A stretch of DNA of 64,000 nucleotides from Ruminococcus_G sp964621905. Lineage in GTDB: Bacteria; Bacillota; Clostridia; Lachnospirales; Lachnospiraceae. The stretch lies in NCBI GenBank assembly GCA_964621905.1, contig CAZUNG010000003.1:124001-188000 (forward strand), given 5' to 3'. Below, piece by piece: positions 25,164-35,375 of this stretch. The position numbers and the translations under genes are program-made. The number at the start of each line of letters is the position of its first letter. Within the stretch, counting starts at the first letter, position 1. The notes beneath the pieces are model-generated. The model saw only the letters and a program-made list of their open reading frames with translations. It was not told where the DNA came from and searched no databases.

Positions 25164-27731
25164 ATGAAAATAATCGAGAAAGTATTCGGAACGCACAGTT
25201 CCCGTGAGGTAAAGCGGATTTTACCGCAGGTCGATCAGATCGAGGCGCTTCGCCCGAAGATGCAGGCTTTAAGCGATGGTGAACTGCGGGATAAGACACG
25301 TGAATTTAAAGAGCGCCTTGAAAAGGGAGAAACACTTGATGATCTTCTGGTAGAGGCGTATGCAGTTGTGCGGGAGGCGGCAAACCGTGTGCTCAATATG
25401 GAACACTACCGCGTACAGCTGATTGGCGGAATCATTTTACATCAGGGACGTATCTCTGAGATGAAAACCGGTGAAGGTAAGACATTGGTTTCTACACTTC
25501 CGGCCTATCTGAACGCTTTGGAAGGAAAAGGTGTTCATATCGTTACTGTCAATGACTACCTGGCACATCGTGATGCCGAGTGGATGGGGAAAGTCCATGA
25601 ATTTCTGGGGCTGACCGTCGGGGTTGTACTGAATTCCATGAAAAGTGATGAGCGCAGAGCTGCTTATGCCTGTGATATTACTTATGTGACAAATAATGAG
25701 CTGGGATTTGACTATCTGCGTGACAACATGGTGATTTACAAAGAACAGCTCGTGCAGAGAGAGCTGCATTATGCGATCATCGATGAGGTCGATTCTGTAT
25801 TGATCGATGAGGCGAGAACGCCGCTTATCATCTCCGGACAGAGCGGCAAATCCACCAAACTGTATGAGGTCTGCGACATTCTGGCAAGACAGCTGGAAAG
25901 AGGCGAGGCCAGCGGTGAGATGACGAAAATGGTGGCGATCATGGGCGAGGAGATTACCGAGACCGGCGATTTTATTGTCAATGAAAAAGATAAAATTGTC
26001 AACCTGACGGAAGAAGGTATCCGCAAAGTTGAGAAATTCTTCAGCATTGAGAACCTTGCAGACCCGGAAAATCTGGAAATCCAGCATAATATTATTCTGG
26101 CCCTGCGTGCACACAATCTGATGTTTAAAGATCAGGACTATGTGGTTAAAGACGAACAGATATTGATCGTCGATGAATTTACGGGCCGTATCATGCCGGG
26201 CAGAAGATATTCTGACGGACTGCACCAGGCCATTGAGGCGAAAGAGCATGTGAAGGTGCGCAGGGAGAGCAAGACACTTGCGACGATTACCTTCCAGAAC
26301 TTCTTTAATAAATACGCGAAAAAGGCCGGTATGACAGGTACCGCACTGACGGAGGAACAGGAATTCCGTGATATATACGGAATGGATGTTATCGAGATTC
26401 CCACGAACAAACCGGTGATCCGTAAGGACCAGGATGATGCCGTCTATATGACAAAGAAGGAAAAATTCAAAGCTGTTGTGGAAGAGATCAAAGAGGCTCA
26501 TGCAAAACAGCAGCCTGTTCTGGTCGGCACCATAACGATCGAGACGTCAGAACTGCTCAGCGGCATGCTCAAGCGTGAAGGAATCCCGCACCAAGTGCTG
26601 AATGCCAAGTTCCATGAGCTTGAGGCAGAGATCGTTGCACAGGCCGGTATCGCCGGAACAGTGACGATTGCAACCAATATGGCCGGACGTGGTACGGATA
26701 TTAAGCTGGATGATGTGTCAAGAAAGGCCGGCGGCTTGAAGATCATCGGTACCGAACGTCATGAGTCCAGACGTATTGACAACCAGCTGCGCGGACGTTC
26801 CGGCCGTCAGGGAGACCCGGGGGAATCACGTTTCTACATTTCTCTTGAGGATGATCTGATGCGCCTGTTCGGTTCAGAACGTATGATGAAAGTGTTTACG
26901 ACGCTGGGCGTTGCTGAAAATGAACAGATTGAGCATAAGATGCTGTCTAATGCGATTGAGACAGCACAGAAACGAATCGAGAGCAATAACTACGGCATCC
27001 GTAAGAATCTGCTGGAATACGATCAGGTCAACAATGAACAGCGCGAGATCATTTATAAGGAAAGACGCCGTGTGCTGGACGGTGAGAATATGCGGGATGC
27101 CATCTACAAGATGATTACCGACACCGTTGACAATGCCGTTGACATGTGTATCAATGAAGACAATGATTCTTCGGAATGGGATCTGGGAGAACTTAATTCG
27201 GTACTGCTTCCGATCATTCCGCTTGAGCCGCTGACGGAAGAGCGTGTCAAAGGACTGAAAAAGAATGAGTGCAAACAGAAGCTGAAGGAAGAAGCCGTGA
27301 AGCTCTATGAGATGAAAGAGGCGGAATTCCCTGAGGCAGAACAGCTCCGCGAACTGGAGCGCGTCATTCTTCTGAAAATTATTGACCGTAAATGGATGGA
27401 TCATATCGATGATATGGATCAGCTTCGCCAGGGAGTCGGCCTGCAGGCGTACGGTCAGAAAGATCCGAAGGTCGAGTATAAGATGGCGGCGTATGAAATG
27501 TTTGATGAGATGACAGCATCGATCCAGCAGGATACCCTGCGTTTGCTGTACCATGTCAGAATTGAACAGAAAGTAGAACGCGAGCAGGTAGCTCAGGTAA
27601 CCGGAACCAACAAGGATGACAGTGGTCCGAAAAAACCGGTACAGCGTACGGCTGAGAAGGTCTATCCAAATGATCCGTGTCCTTGCGGAAGCGGGAAAAA
27701 ATATAAACAGTGCTGCGGCCGCAGAGCGTAA
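25164..27731 (+). CDS. secA: Preprotein translocase ATPase SecA
   Basis: An 855-residue motor that drives proteins through SecYEG. The Walker A motif is EMKTGEGKT (about residues 100-108), Walker B is YAIIDEVDSVLIDEA, and motif GTDIK is followed by the QLRGRSGRQGDPG region. The C-terminus carries the zinc-binding SEC-C tail NDPCPCGSGKKYKQCCG, which binds SecB or the ribosome in other bacteria. The order secA-prfB is common in Firmicutes. Confidence 0.98.
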   Translation: MKIIEKVFGTHSSREVKRILPQVDQIEALRPKMQALSDGELRDKTREFKERLEKGETLDDLLVEAYAVVREAANRVLNMEHYRVQLIGGIILHQGRISEMKTGEGKTLVSTLPAYLNALEGKGVHIVTVNDYLAHRDAEWMGKVHEFLGLTVGVVLNSMKSDERRAAYACDITYVTNNELGFDYLRDNMVIYKEQLVQRELHYAIIDEVDSVLIDEARTPLIISGQSGKSTKLYEVCDILARQLERGEASGEMTKMVAIMGEEITETGDFIVNEKDKIVNLTEEGIRKVEKFFSIENLADPENLEIQHNIILALRAHNLMFKDQDYVVKDEQILIVDEFTGRIMPGRRYSDGLHQAIEAKEHVKVRRESKTLATITFQNFFNKYAKKAGMTGTALTEEQEFRDIYGMDVIEIPTNKPVIRKDQDDAVYMTKKEKFKAVVEEIKEAHAKQQPVLVGTITIETSELLSGMLKREGIPHQVLNAKFHELEAEIVAQAGIAGTVTIATNMAGRGTDIKLDDVSRKAGGLKIIGTERHESRRIDNQLRGRSGRQGDPGESRFYISLEDDLMRLFGSERMMKVFTTLGVAENEQIEHKMLSNAIETAQKRIESNNYGIRKNLLEYDQVNNEQREIIYKERRRVLDGENMRDAIYKMITDTVDNAVDMCINEDNDSSEWDLGELNSVLLPIIPLEPLTEERVKGLKKNECKQKLKEEAVKLYEMKEAEFPEAEQLRELERVILLKIIDRKWMDHIDDMDQLRQGVGLQAYGQKDPKVEYKMAAYEMFDEMTASIQQDTLRLLYHVRIEQKVEREQVAQVTGTNKDDSGPKKPVQRTAEKVYPNDPCPCGSGKKYKQCCGRRA

Positions 27732-27777
27732 CACTGCGGCAGGCATGTTATAAAAATTTAAGAAAGAAGGTGAAGCT

Positions 27778-28906
27778 GTGGTTGAATTAGATCAGTTCAA
27801 GGGAATCCTGAACTCATACACAGAACCATTAGTGGAAGTGAGGGATTCACTTTGACCTTGCTAACAAGGAAAAGCGAATTCAGGAATTAGAAATGGAAAT
27901 GGAAGCGCCGGATTTCTGGGATAATCCGGAATACTCCCAACAGCTGATGAAGGAGCTGAAGGGACTGAAAAATGATATGGAAACGTATCAGGGGCTGATC
28001 TCCAGAAAAGAAGACATGGAGACGCTGATTGAAATGGGTTATGAGGAAAATGACCCGGAAGTCATACCGGAAATACAGGAACTGCTGGAGGAATTCACCA
28101 GAGAATTTGATGATATTCGTGTGAAAACCCTGCTTTCCGGTGAGTATGACAGGGATAATGCGATTGTGACTCTGCATGCGGGGGCGGGCGGAACGGAATC
28201 CTGTGACTGGGCGGGCATGCTGTACCGCATGTATAACCGCTGGGCTGAGAGGAAGGGATATACCGTCGAAGTGCTTGATTATCTGGACGGTGATGAAGCC
28301 GGTATCAAATCCGTCACGTTTGAAGTGCAGGGAGAAAATGCTTATGGATATCTGAAATCCGAAAAAGGCGTTCACCGCCTGGTACGGATTTCTCCGTTCA
28401 ATGCCGCAGGCAAGCGCCAGACCTCGTTTGTATCCTGTGATGTCATGCCGGATATTGAGGAGGATGTAGATATCGAGATTAAGGACGAGGACATCCGCAT
28501 CGATACGTTCCGTTCAAGCGGAGCCGGAGGACAGCATATCAACAAGACGTCCTCTGCCATCAGAATCACACATTTTCCATCGGGAATCGTGGTACAGTGT
28601 CAGAATGAGCGCTCTCAGCACATGAATAAGGATAAGGCAATGCAGATGCTGAAGGCGAAGCTGTACCTGCTCAGACAGCAGGAGAATGAGGCAAAGCTGT
28701 CAGGCATCCGGGGGGAAGTGTCGGATATCGGATGGGGCAACCAGATCCGCTCTTATGTGATGCAGCCCTATACGATGGTAAAAGACCACCGGACAAACGA
28801 AGAGCGCGGCAATGTAGATGCAGTGATGGACGGAGATATCGACTCTTTTATCAATGCGTATCTGAAATGGATTGCGTTGTCTTCGAAAAAGACAGAGAAT
28901 GAGTAA
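27778..28906 (+). CDS. prfB: Peptide chain release factor 2, with programmed +1 frameshift
   Basis: The full protein is read as 27778-27852 joined to 27854-28906, 375 residues. Frame one starts at GTG 27778 (GAAGG upstream) and ends after 25 codons at CTT TGA; skipping the T at 27853 continues as DLANKEKRIQELE. The later part contains the SPF anticodon-like motif (VRISPFNAAGKRQTSF) and the GGQ motif (GAGGQHINKTSS) that triggers peptide release at UGA and UAA codons. The frameshift lets RF2 control its own synthesis. A single-frame gene call would wrongly start at ATG 27893 and lose the first 38 residues. Confidence 0.96.
27841..27856 (+). promoter_or_regulatory. prfB programmed frameshift site
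   Basis: AGGGATTCACTTTGAC: an internal ribosome-site-like AGGG three to six bases before the slippery CTT, followed by the in-frame stop TGA and C, the poor termination context known from bacterial prfB. Confidence 0.93.
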
Positions 28907-28935
28907 TATAAAATAGACCATAAGGAGAAAAAACG

Positions 28936-30153
28936 ATGATTAATATTGCAGTATTAGGTTATGGTACCGTGGGTTCCGGTGTGGTGGAAGTAATCAATAC
29001 AAACCATGACAGTATCAACAAAAAGGCCGGCGAAGAGATCAATATCAAATATGTGCTGGATCTTCGCGATTTCCCGGGCGATCCGGTACAGGAAAAGATC
29101 GTCCATGATTTTGAGACTGTCATCAATGACCCGGAAATTAAAATTATCGTGGAAGTGATGGGGGGCATTGAGCCGGCATATACGTTTGTAAAACGTGCTC
29201 TGGAGAGCGGCAGAAGTGTCTGCACATCCAATAAAGAACTGGTGGCAAAACACGGCGTTGAGCTTCTGGAGATCGCCCGCTCGAAGGATATCAATTTCCT
29301 GTTTGAGGCGAGCTGCGGAGGAGGGATCCCGATTATCCGGCCGCTCAATTCATCTCTGACGGCAGATGAGATTGACGAGATTACGGGAATCTTAAACGGA
29401 ACAACGAACTATATTATGACAAAGATGAGCACAGACGGCTCTGACTTTGATGAAGTATTGAAAGATGCTCAGGAAAAGGGGTATGCGGAGCGTAATCCCG
29501 AAGCAGATGTGGAAGGGTATGACGCCTGCAGGAAGATTGCGATTCTTTCTTCTCTGGCATTCGGCAGATTTGTGGATTACGAAGATGTCTATACAGAGGG
29601 AATTACGAAGATTACAGCAGATGACATCAAATATGCGAAAAAGATGGGAACAAGCATTAAACTTCTGGCAACGAGCAAAAAAGTGGGAGACGGCTTCTAC
29701 GCCATGGTCAGCCCGGTTATGATCGACGGAACCAATCCGCTGTTCAGCGTAAATGGAGTTTTTAACGCTATTTTTGTCCATGGCAATGTTCTGGGTGATG
29801 CAATGTTCTATGGAAGCGGCGCCGGAAAACTTCCGACAGCAAGTGCAGTAGTAGCCGATGTCGTGGATGCGGCAAAACACCTTAACCGAAATATTATGAT
29901 GAACTGGAGCAGCAAGAAATTGGAGCTGATGGATATCAGTCAGGTGGAGGAGCGGTTCTTTGTGCGCATGAAAGGATCTGTGGCAGCGGATGGACAAAAA
30001 GTCAAAGACTTGTTCGGCGATGTCCTGTTTGTAGAAGCGGATGGCGTGGAAGGTGAATTTGCGTTTGTGACCGGAGTGATGACCGAGGCTGCTTATCAGG
30101 AAAAAGCAAAACAGGCAGACGGAATCATCAGTATGATCCGTGCCAGATTTTAG
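28936..30153 (+). CDS. hom: Homoserine dehydrogenase
   Basis: A 405-residue enzyme that reduces aspartate semialdehyde to homoserine for threonine and methionine. The NAD(P) fold starts INIAVLGYGTVGSGVVEVI. The catalytic region is GILNGTTNYIMTKM, followed by AEADVEGYDACRK-type sequence (ERNPEADVEGYDACRK). The last 70-80 residues form an ACT-like regulatory domain, usual for threonine feedback. The next gene, 18 bases downstream, is a proposed homoserine kinase, so the pair forms consecutive steps. Confidence 0.95.
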   Translation: MINIAVLGYGTVGSGVVEVINTNHDSINKKAGEEINIKYVLDLRDFPGDPVQEKIVHDFETVINDPEIKIIVEVMGGIEPAYTFVKRALESGRSVCTSNKELVAKHGVELLEIARSKDINFLFEASCGGGIPIIRPLNSSLTADEIDEITGILNGTTNYIMTKMSTDGSDFDEVLKDAQEKGYAERNPEADVEGYDACRKIAILSSLAFGRFVDYEDVYTEGITKITADDIKYAKKMGTSIKLLATSKKVGDGFYAMVSPVMIDGTNPLFSVNGVFNAIFVHGNVLGDAMFYGSGAGKLPTASAVVADVVDAAKHLNRNIMMNWSSKKLELMDISQVEERFFVRMKGSVAADGQKVKDLFGDVLFVEADGVEGEFAFVTGVMTEAAYQEKAKQADGIISMIRARF

Positions 30154-30171
30154 GCATAAGGGGAGACGGAA

Positions 30172-31380
30172 ATGAAATATGTGATAATTCTGGGGGATGG
30201 CATGGCGGATGAACCCATCACTTCCCTGGGGGATAAAACCCCGTTATCCTATGCAAAAACTCCGGCGCTCGATGCTCTGGCCGCATGCTCCGAGATCGGT
30301 ATGGTACACACAATTCCTGCAGGGATGAGTCCTGGCAGTGACACGGCCAATCTTTCTGTGATGGGCTATGATCCGAAGCAGTATTATACCGGACGTTCCC
30401 CGCTTGAGGCACTTAGCATCGGCGTGGATATGAAAACGGATGATGTAGCGATACGCTGTAATATTGTGACGCTCTCAGAGGATGAGCCCTATGAAGAGAA
30501 AATTATCATTGATCACAGTTCGGATGAGATCAGCACAGAAGAGGCAAAGATTCTTCTGGATGCTGTGACGAAGGAACTTCAGAATGAAACATACCAGTTT
30601 TATCTGGGAACGAGCTACCGTCATTGCCTGATCTGGGCGAAAGGATCGGTTGTCAGGCTGACGCCTCCGCACGATGTACTGGGGCAGACGATTGGGGAAT
30701 ACCTGCCGGAGGATGAGATGCTGCGCCGGATGCAGGAGAGAAGCTATGAGATTCTCTCACAGCATCCGCTGAATCTGGAGCGGAAGAAAAAAGGACTGAA
30801 GCCCGCCAACAGCTTCTGGTTTTGGGGAGCGGGTACCCGGCCGGCACTGGATTCGTTTGAAAAAAAATATCACAAGAAAGGCGCTATGATCTCCGCAGTC
30901 GATCTTTTGAAAGGGATTGCTGTGGGCGCTGGCATGGATAATATCATCGTGGAAGGCGCTAACGGCGGCCTGAACACCAATTATGAGGGAAAAGCTCTGG
31001 CTGCCGTAAAAGCTCTGACAGAGAGCGGTTATGATTTTGCCTATATTCACGTAGAAGCCCCGGATGAAATGGGGCATCAGGGCAGTGTGGAGCGTAAAGT
31101 GCAGGCGATTGAAAATCTGGACAGCCGCGTGATCCGCCTGGTGAAGGACAAAATGGATGTGTCCGGACAGGAATACCGCCTGATGGTGCTGCCGGATCAC
31201 CCGACGCCAATCAGGGTGAGGACACACACCGGAGATCCTGTTCCCTATCTTTTATTTGACAGCACGGTGCCTGGAAATCATGAGTGGCATTATAATGAGG
31301 CCGAAGCGGCGAAAAGCGGGAATGTGATTGCGGAAGGATGGCATCTGATGGACCATCTGTTTTCGGAGCCGCGTGACTGA
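30172..31380 (+). CDS. ApgM-type phosphoglycerate mutase family protein, proposed homoserine kinase
   Basis: A 402-residue alkaline-phosphatase-superfamily protein of the ApgM branch. The N-terminus, IILGDGMADEPI, holds the metal-binding aspartate, GMSPGSDTANLSVMGYDP holds the nucleophile serine, and HVEAPDEMGHQG and PDHPTPI complete the metal site. Family models note that this branch, when next to threonine genes, is a proposed homoserine kinase replacing ThrB. The position directly after hom supports that role; genuine phosphoglycerate mutase activity is the alternative. No thrB or thrC is in the window. Confidence 0.88.
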   Translation: MKYVIILGDGMADEPITSLGDKTPLSYAKTPALDALAACSEIGMVHTIPAGMSPGSDTANLSVMGYDPKQYYTGRSPLEALSIGVDMKTDDVAIRCNIVTLSEDEPYEEKIIIDHSSDEISTEEAKILLDAVTKELQNETYQFYLGTSYRHCLIWAKGSVVRLTPPHDVLGQTIGEYLPEDEMLRRMQERSYEILSQHPLNLERKKKGLKPANSFWFWGAGTRPALDSFEKKYHKKGAMISAVDLLKGIAVGAGMDNIIVEGANGGLNTNYEGKALAAVKALTESGYDFAYIHVEAPDEMGHQGSVERKVQAIENLDSRVIRLVKDKMDVSGQEYRLMVLPDHPTPIRVRTHTGDPVPYLLFDSTVPGNHEWHYNEAEAAKSGNVIAEGWHLMDHLFSEPRD

Positions 31381-31395
31381 AAAAAGTTTTGGAAA

Positions 31396-31434
31396 TTCAA
31401 AAGGATACCGTAAAAAACGGTATCCTTTTTGAAT
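31396..31434. terminator. Bidirectional intrinsic terminator
   Basis: TTCAAAAGGATACCG pairs with CGGTATCCTTTTTGAA around an A-rich loop, between convergent genes. Confidence 0.88.
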
Positions 31435-32211
31435 TTATGACCAGGTATCCGGTGAGGAATAATCAGAGTAAATCTGATCGCGGGGACCGCCGTCCAGTTC
31501 ACCGATTGTTTCACGGTAGAATTCCATAAAGGTCACGGACATATAAGGGAACGCCCAGAGATATCCGATTCCAAAAGAAAGTACACACAGTAAACTGATT
31601 CCGATAAAACTCAGAGAAATGTAAAAGTAACGGCCCTTATTGCCTTTCATCAGGGTGACGCTTGTCTTCATGGCTTCAATGGCGCCCATCTCCGGGTTGT
31701 CGATAAGAAGCGGTATGGACAGGGAAAACCCAAGAGTGATAATGTATGAGATGATCCCAAATACAAAGGCACACAGAATCAGGCCTGCGACCCAGGAAAG
31801 TGGTGTATCGTAAAATGACTGAAAGCCGAGCGACACGGTGATGATAATTGTTGGTATCTGGCAGGCAATGCTGATCAGGGAAACTAAAAAATTTACCACG
31901 ATGACTCTGTCCGGGTGATGAGAAAAGCAGTAGAACAGATCGCTGACCCCTGCCTGCATGCCGCGGGAAACATTTAAGCTGAGCCGGTTGAAACCGGCAG
32001 CCAATATGCCGATGATCAGTGAGAGAATCAGGTTGATAAGCTGACTGATCAACACGCCGGATGTCCCGTTAGTTCTGAGGAAAAAGACCGGAACACTCTC
32101 GATTGCCATTGCAATCAGAAAGTACACCAGAAAAGCTCCGATAAAAATTCCATATCTCCCGTTTAAGATTACACGGGCATTTTCTTTTAATTCTCTGGAT
32201 GAACGTTTCAT
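31435..32211 (-). CDS. DUF975-type integral membrane protein
   Basis: A 258-residue protein with about five to six hydrophobic segments. The N-terminus, KRSSRELKENARVILNGRYG, and the later AIEAMKTSVTLMKGNKGRYF are typical of DUF975 proteins, membrane proteins of unknown function common in Firmicutes. The start at 32211 has GGAG upstream. It is divergent from the DUF2752 gene. Confidence 0.82.
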   Translation of the reverse strand: MKRSSRELKENARVILNGRYGIFIGAFLVYFLIAMAIESVPVFFLRTNGTSGVLISQLINLILSLIIGILAAGFNRLSLNVSRGMQAGVSDLFYCFSHHPDRVIVVNFLVSLISIACQIPTIIITVSLGFQSFYDTPLSWVAGLILCAFVFGIISYIITLGFSLSIPLLIDNPEMGAIEAMKTSVTLMKGNKGRYFYISLSFIGISLLCVLSFGIGYLWAFPYMSVTFMEFYRETIGELDGGPRDQIYSDYSSPDTWS

Positions 32212-32281
32212 GTATTTCTTCTCCGTTTTCTTAGTGATATTTGTGTTATACTGTAGAAATGAAACAGAAAGGATAAGATAA

Positions 32282-32611
32282 ATGAAAGGATTTTTTGTGC
32301 ATCCCTGCATTTTTCATCAGGTGACCGGCTTTTATTGTCCGGGATGCGGTGGTACGAGAGCTGTACTTGCCCTTCTGAAAGGAAATATCATACAATCATT
32401 TCTCTATCATCCGATCGTTGTATTTACTGCGGTATTGTTCATCTGGTACGGCATCAGCCATGTACTGGAATGGATATCCAGAGGAAAACTGAAAATTGGC
32501 ATGCGGTTTCGGAAGGGCTACCTTTATGCCGGATTTTTCATTATTCTGATCAACTGGCTGGTGCGGAATTTTCTTCTCGTTCAGTGTGGAATCACACTGG
32601 GGAATTTATAG
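32282..32611 (+). CDS. DUF2752 membrane protein
   Basis: A 109-residue protein with the DUF2752 signature GFYCPGCGGTRAVLALLKGN and two hydrophobic segments. The CPGCG cysteines may bind a metal. AAAGGA precedes the start. Its last bases overlap the end of the convergent DUF4190 gene by six bases. Function unknown. Confidence 0.85.
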   Translation: MKGFFVHPCIFHQVTGFYCPGCGGTRAVLALLKGNIIQSFLYHPIVVFTAVLFIWYGISHVLEWISRGKLKIGMRFRKGYLYAGFFIILINWLVRNFLLVQCGITLGNL

Positions 32612-33079
32612 TTCGCCTTCTGTCGGGGAACCTCCCTGGTTCAGATCATCCTGGTATCGGCGCAGCAGATCATCAAGGTAATCATCACTGTCGTAGCCGT
32701 CATAGTAGTCATCCGCACCGTTGTTGTAATAATATTCGTATCCTCTGAGTACGTTGTCGAGCTCACCGGATGATATAAAAGATACAATGTAGAAGGTGTA
32801 CACAACAATGGAAAGTACGATTCCCGTGACTGATAATGAAAGTCCCGCTTTGGCCGTTCCGTTCATTGGCGTGCGGCCCCTGGAAAGAACCGCAAAGAGG
32901 ATTCCGAGGGCTCCGAGTATAAAAGATGCTCCGCAGCAGATTAATACGAGTGAACAGATTCCCATCACAAGGGAAGCGGTCGCCAAAGGTGAAGAAGCAG
33001 CTGGGGGCGGTGCCGCCTGCTGATTCTGATAGTAATAATTCTGCTGTGGGTTTTCGTTAAAATTTGTATTTTGGTCCAT
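32606..33079 (-). CDS. DUF4190-domain membrane protein
   Basis: A 157-residue protein. It has an N-terminal Asn/Gln/Pro/Ala-rich cytoplasmic tail, two hydrophobic segments (about 35-60 and 82-108) with the DUF4190 pattern LATASLVMGICSLVL and GLSLSVTGIVLSI, and a very acidic, tyrosine-rich C-terminus (about 110-157). Function unknown. It forms a small cluster of membrane proteins with its two left neighbours. Confidence 0.8.
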   Translation of the reverse strand: MDQNTNFNENPQQNYYYQNQQAAPPPAASSPLATASLVMGICSLVLICCGASFILGALGILFAVLSRGRTPMNGTAKAGLSLSVTGIVLSIVVYTFYIVSFISSGELDNVLRGYEYYYNNGADDYYDGYDSDDYLDDLLRRYQDDLNQGGSPTEGEL

Positions 33080-33163
33080 GATACGATCCCGCTTTCTGAA
33101 TGTGGTGATTCATTTGTTTTCTGCGTTCATTTTATCATGAAGTAAAGGGCTTTACAACAAGTA

Positions 33164-33192
33164 TTGACAAATTGAAATGGGGTTGATAAGGT
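33164..33192 (+). promoter_or_regulatory. Promoter of tex
   Basis: TTGACA (33164-33169), a 17-bp spacer and TAAGGT (33187-33192), 29 bp upstream of the start codon. Confidence 0.6.
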
Positions 33193-33220
33193 TATCATAG
33201 CAAAAATCAGGAGGAAGCAT

Positions 33221-35362
33221 ATGGATATTAATCAGGTTCTCAGTGAAGAGCTGAATATAAAAAAAACACAGGTGGAAGCGACGGTAAAACTGATCGATGA
33301 GGGGAATACAATTCCGTTTATTGCGAGATACCGCAAGGAGATGACGGGTTCTCTGAATGACGAGGTGCTCAGAAACCTGTATGACCGTCTGATGTATCTG
33401 CGCAGTCTGAATGATAAAAAGCAGCAGGTTATCGCTACAATCGGGGAGCAGGGAAAACTGACGGAGGAATTGAAAAAGGCGATTCTGGATGCCGGTACAC
33501 TTGTAGAAGTGGAAGACCTTTACCGTCCGTACCGCCCGAAACGGAGAACCAGAGCGATTATTGCAAAGGAGAAAGGCCTGGAACCGCTGGCAGCCGTGAT
33601 TACGCTTCAGATGACGGCACGGCCTGTTGAGGAAGAGGCGAAAGCTTTTCTTTCTGAAGAAAAAGAAGTCTTCACTGTGGAGGAGGCGATTGCCGGCGCC
33701 TCAGATATTATAGCGGAGAGTATTTCTGATGAGGCAGATTACCGCAGTCATATCAGACATGTGACGATGAAAAAAGGTTTGATAACATCTGCCGCAAAGG
33801 ACGAGACATGTGAATCTGTCTATGAGATGTATTACCATTTTGAAGAGCCTGTATCAAAGATTGCAGGGCACCGTGTCCTGGCATTGAACCGGGGAGAAAA
33901 GGAAAAGATTTTGACGGTTAAGATCGAGGCTCCGGAGGATGATATTCTGCGTTATCTGGAAAAACAAATGATCCGCAGGGACAATCCCCATACGACACCG
34001 ATCCTGCAGAAAGCGGTGGAGGACAGTTACCACCGCCTGATCGCACCTGCGATTGAGCGTGAGATCCGCAGTGAACTTACGGAAAAAGCAGAAGACGGGG
34101 CCATCAAAGTATTTGGAAAGAACCTGGGGCAGCTGCTGATGCAGCCGCCGATTGCCGGGCAGGTGGTATTGGGATGGGATCCTGCATTTCGGACAGGGTG
34201 TAAGCTTGCGGTCGTGGACGCGACTGGTAAAGTGCTCGACACGGCGGTCATCTATCCAACGGCTCCGACGACGAAAGAAAAGCAGAAAGCCGCTAAAGAA
34301 GTTCTGAAAAAAATGATCAGGCGGTACGGTGTGACATTGATTTCCATCGGCAACGGAACGGCCTCGAGAGAATCCGAGCAGTTTATCGTTGAGCTGTTAA
34401 AAGAGATATCTGAAAAGGTCCAGTATGTCATTACCAATGAAGCGGGGGCTTCTGTATATTCCGCCAGCAAACTGGCGACAGAAGAATTCCCGAATTTTGA
34501 TGTTGGGCAGAGAAGTGCCGCGTCCATCGCACGGAGAGTACAGGATCCTCTGGCGGAGCTTGTAAAGATCGATCCGAAGGCGATTGGAGTCGGCCAGTAT
34601 CAGCACGATATGAATCAGAAAAAGCTGGGTGAAGCACTTGGCGGCATTGTGGAAGACTGCGTGAACCGTGTAGGTGTCGATTTAAACACAGCGTCTGCTC
34701 CGCTTTTGGAATATATATCGGGTGTCACAAGGGTAATTGCAAAAAATATCGTGATCTACCGGGAAGAGAATGGTGAGTTTGAAAGCAGAAAAGAACTTTT
34801 AAAGGTTGCAAAACTTGGGCCGAAAGCATACGAGCAGTGTGCAGGGTTTATGCGGATCAGCAAAGGAAAGCAGCCGCTGGATGCCACGAGTATCCATCCG
34901 GAGAGTTACCAGGCCGCAGAAAATCTGCTGAGAGAACTTGGATATGAGCCGGAATGGATTCTGGAGACGGGGACAAAAAGCATTGCGGTGGATGACTATA
35001 AAAAGCTGGCCCAGAAATTGGGGATTGGTGAGCCTACACTGCGTGATATTGTAAAAGAGCTCTGCAAACCGGGACGTGACCCGCGTGAGGATATGCCGCT
35101 TCCCATTCTGCGTTCGGATGTTATGGAAATGAAGGATCTGAAAGAAGGCATGGTGCTCAAAGGAACCGTAAGAAATGTGATCGATTTTGGTGCTTTTGTG
35201 GATATCGGAGTCCACCAGGACGGACTTGTGCATATCTCACAGATGACAGACCGTTTTATCAAGCACCCGCTGGAAGCAGTCAGCGTGGGGGATATTGTAG
35301 AAGTCAAAGTGCTCGGCGTTGATATGGCAAAGAAGAGGATCAGTCTGACAATGAAACTTTAA
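33221..35362 (+). CDS. tex: Tex-family RNA-binding transcription accessory protein
   Basis: A 713-residue protein. The N-terminal Tex helix-turn-helix domain (about 1-190) is followed by a YqgF/RNase-H-like fold (GWDPAFRTGCKLAVVDATGK), helix-hairpin-helix repeats (about 480-560) and a C-terminal S1 domain (GMVLKGTVRNVIDFGAFVDI). Tex proteins bind nucleic acid and influence transcription and tolerance to stress. It is followed by the NUDIX gene after 13 bases. Confidence 0.95.
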   Translation: MDINQVLSEELNIKKTQVEATVKLIDEGNTIPFIARYRKEMTGSLNDEVLRNLYDRLMYLRSLNDKKQQVIATIGEQGKLTEELKKAILDAGTLVEVEDLYRPYRPKRRTRAIIAKEKGLEPLAAVITLQMTARPVEEEAKAFLSEEKEVFTVEEAIAGASDIIAESISDEADYRSHIRHVTMKKGLITSAAKDETCESVYEMYYHFEEPVSKIAGHRVLALNRGEKEKILTVKIEAPEDDILRYLEKQMIRRDNPHTTPILQKAVEDSYHRLIAPAIEREIRSELTEKAEDGAIKVFGKNLGQLLMQPPIAGQVVLGWDPAFRTGCKLAVVDATGKVLDTAVIYPTAPTTKEKQKAAKEVLKKMIRRYGVTLISIGNGTASRESEQFIVELLKEISEKVQYVITNEAGASVYSASKLATEEFPNFDVGQRSAASIARRVQDPLAELVKIDPKAIGVGQYQHDMNQKKLGEALGGIVEDCVNRVGVDLNTASAPLLEYISGVTRVIAKNIVIYREENGEFESRKELLKVAKLGPKAYEQCAGFMRISKGKQPLDATSIHPESYQAAENLLRELGYEPEWILETGTKSIAVDDYKKLAQKLGIGEPTLRDIVKELCKPGRDPREDMPLPILRSDVMEMKDLKEGMVLKGTVRNVIDFGAFVDIGVHQDGLVHISQMTDRFIKHPLEAVSVGDIVEVKVLGVDMAKKRISLTMKL

Positions 35363-35375
35363 GAAAGGGTAACGG

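Noticed and set aside
25437..27746. Long open frames on the minus strand opposite secA
   Set aside because: secA is certain by full-length motifs; the reverse frames have no family features.
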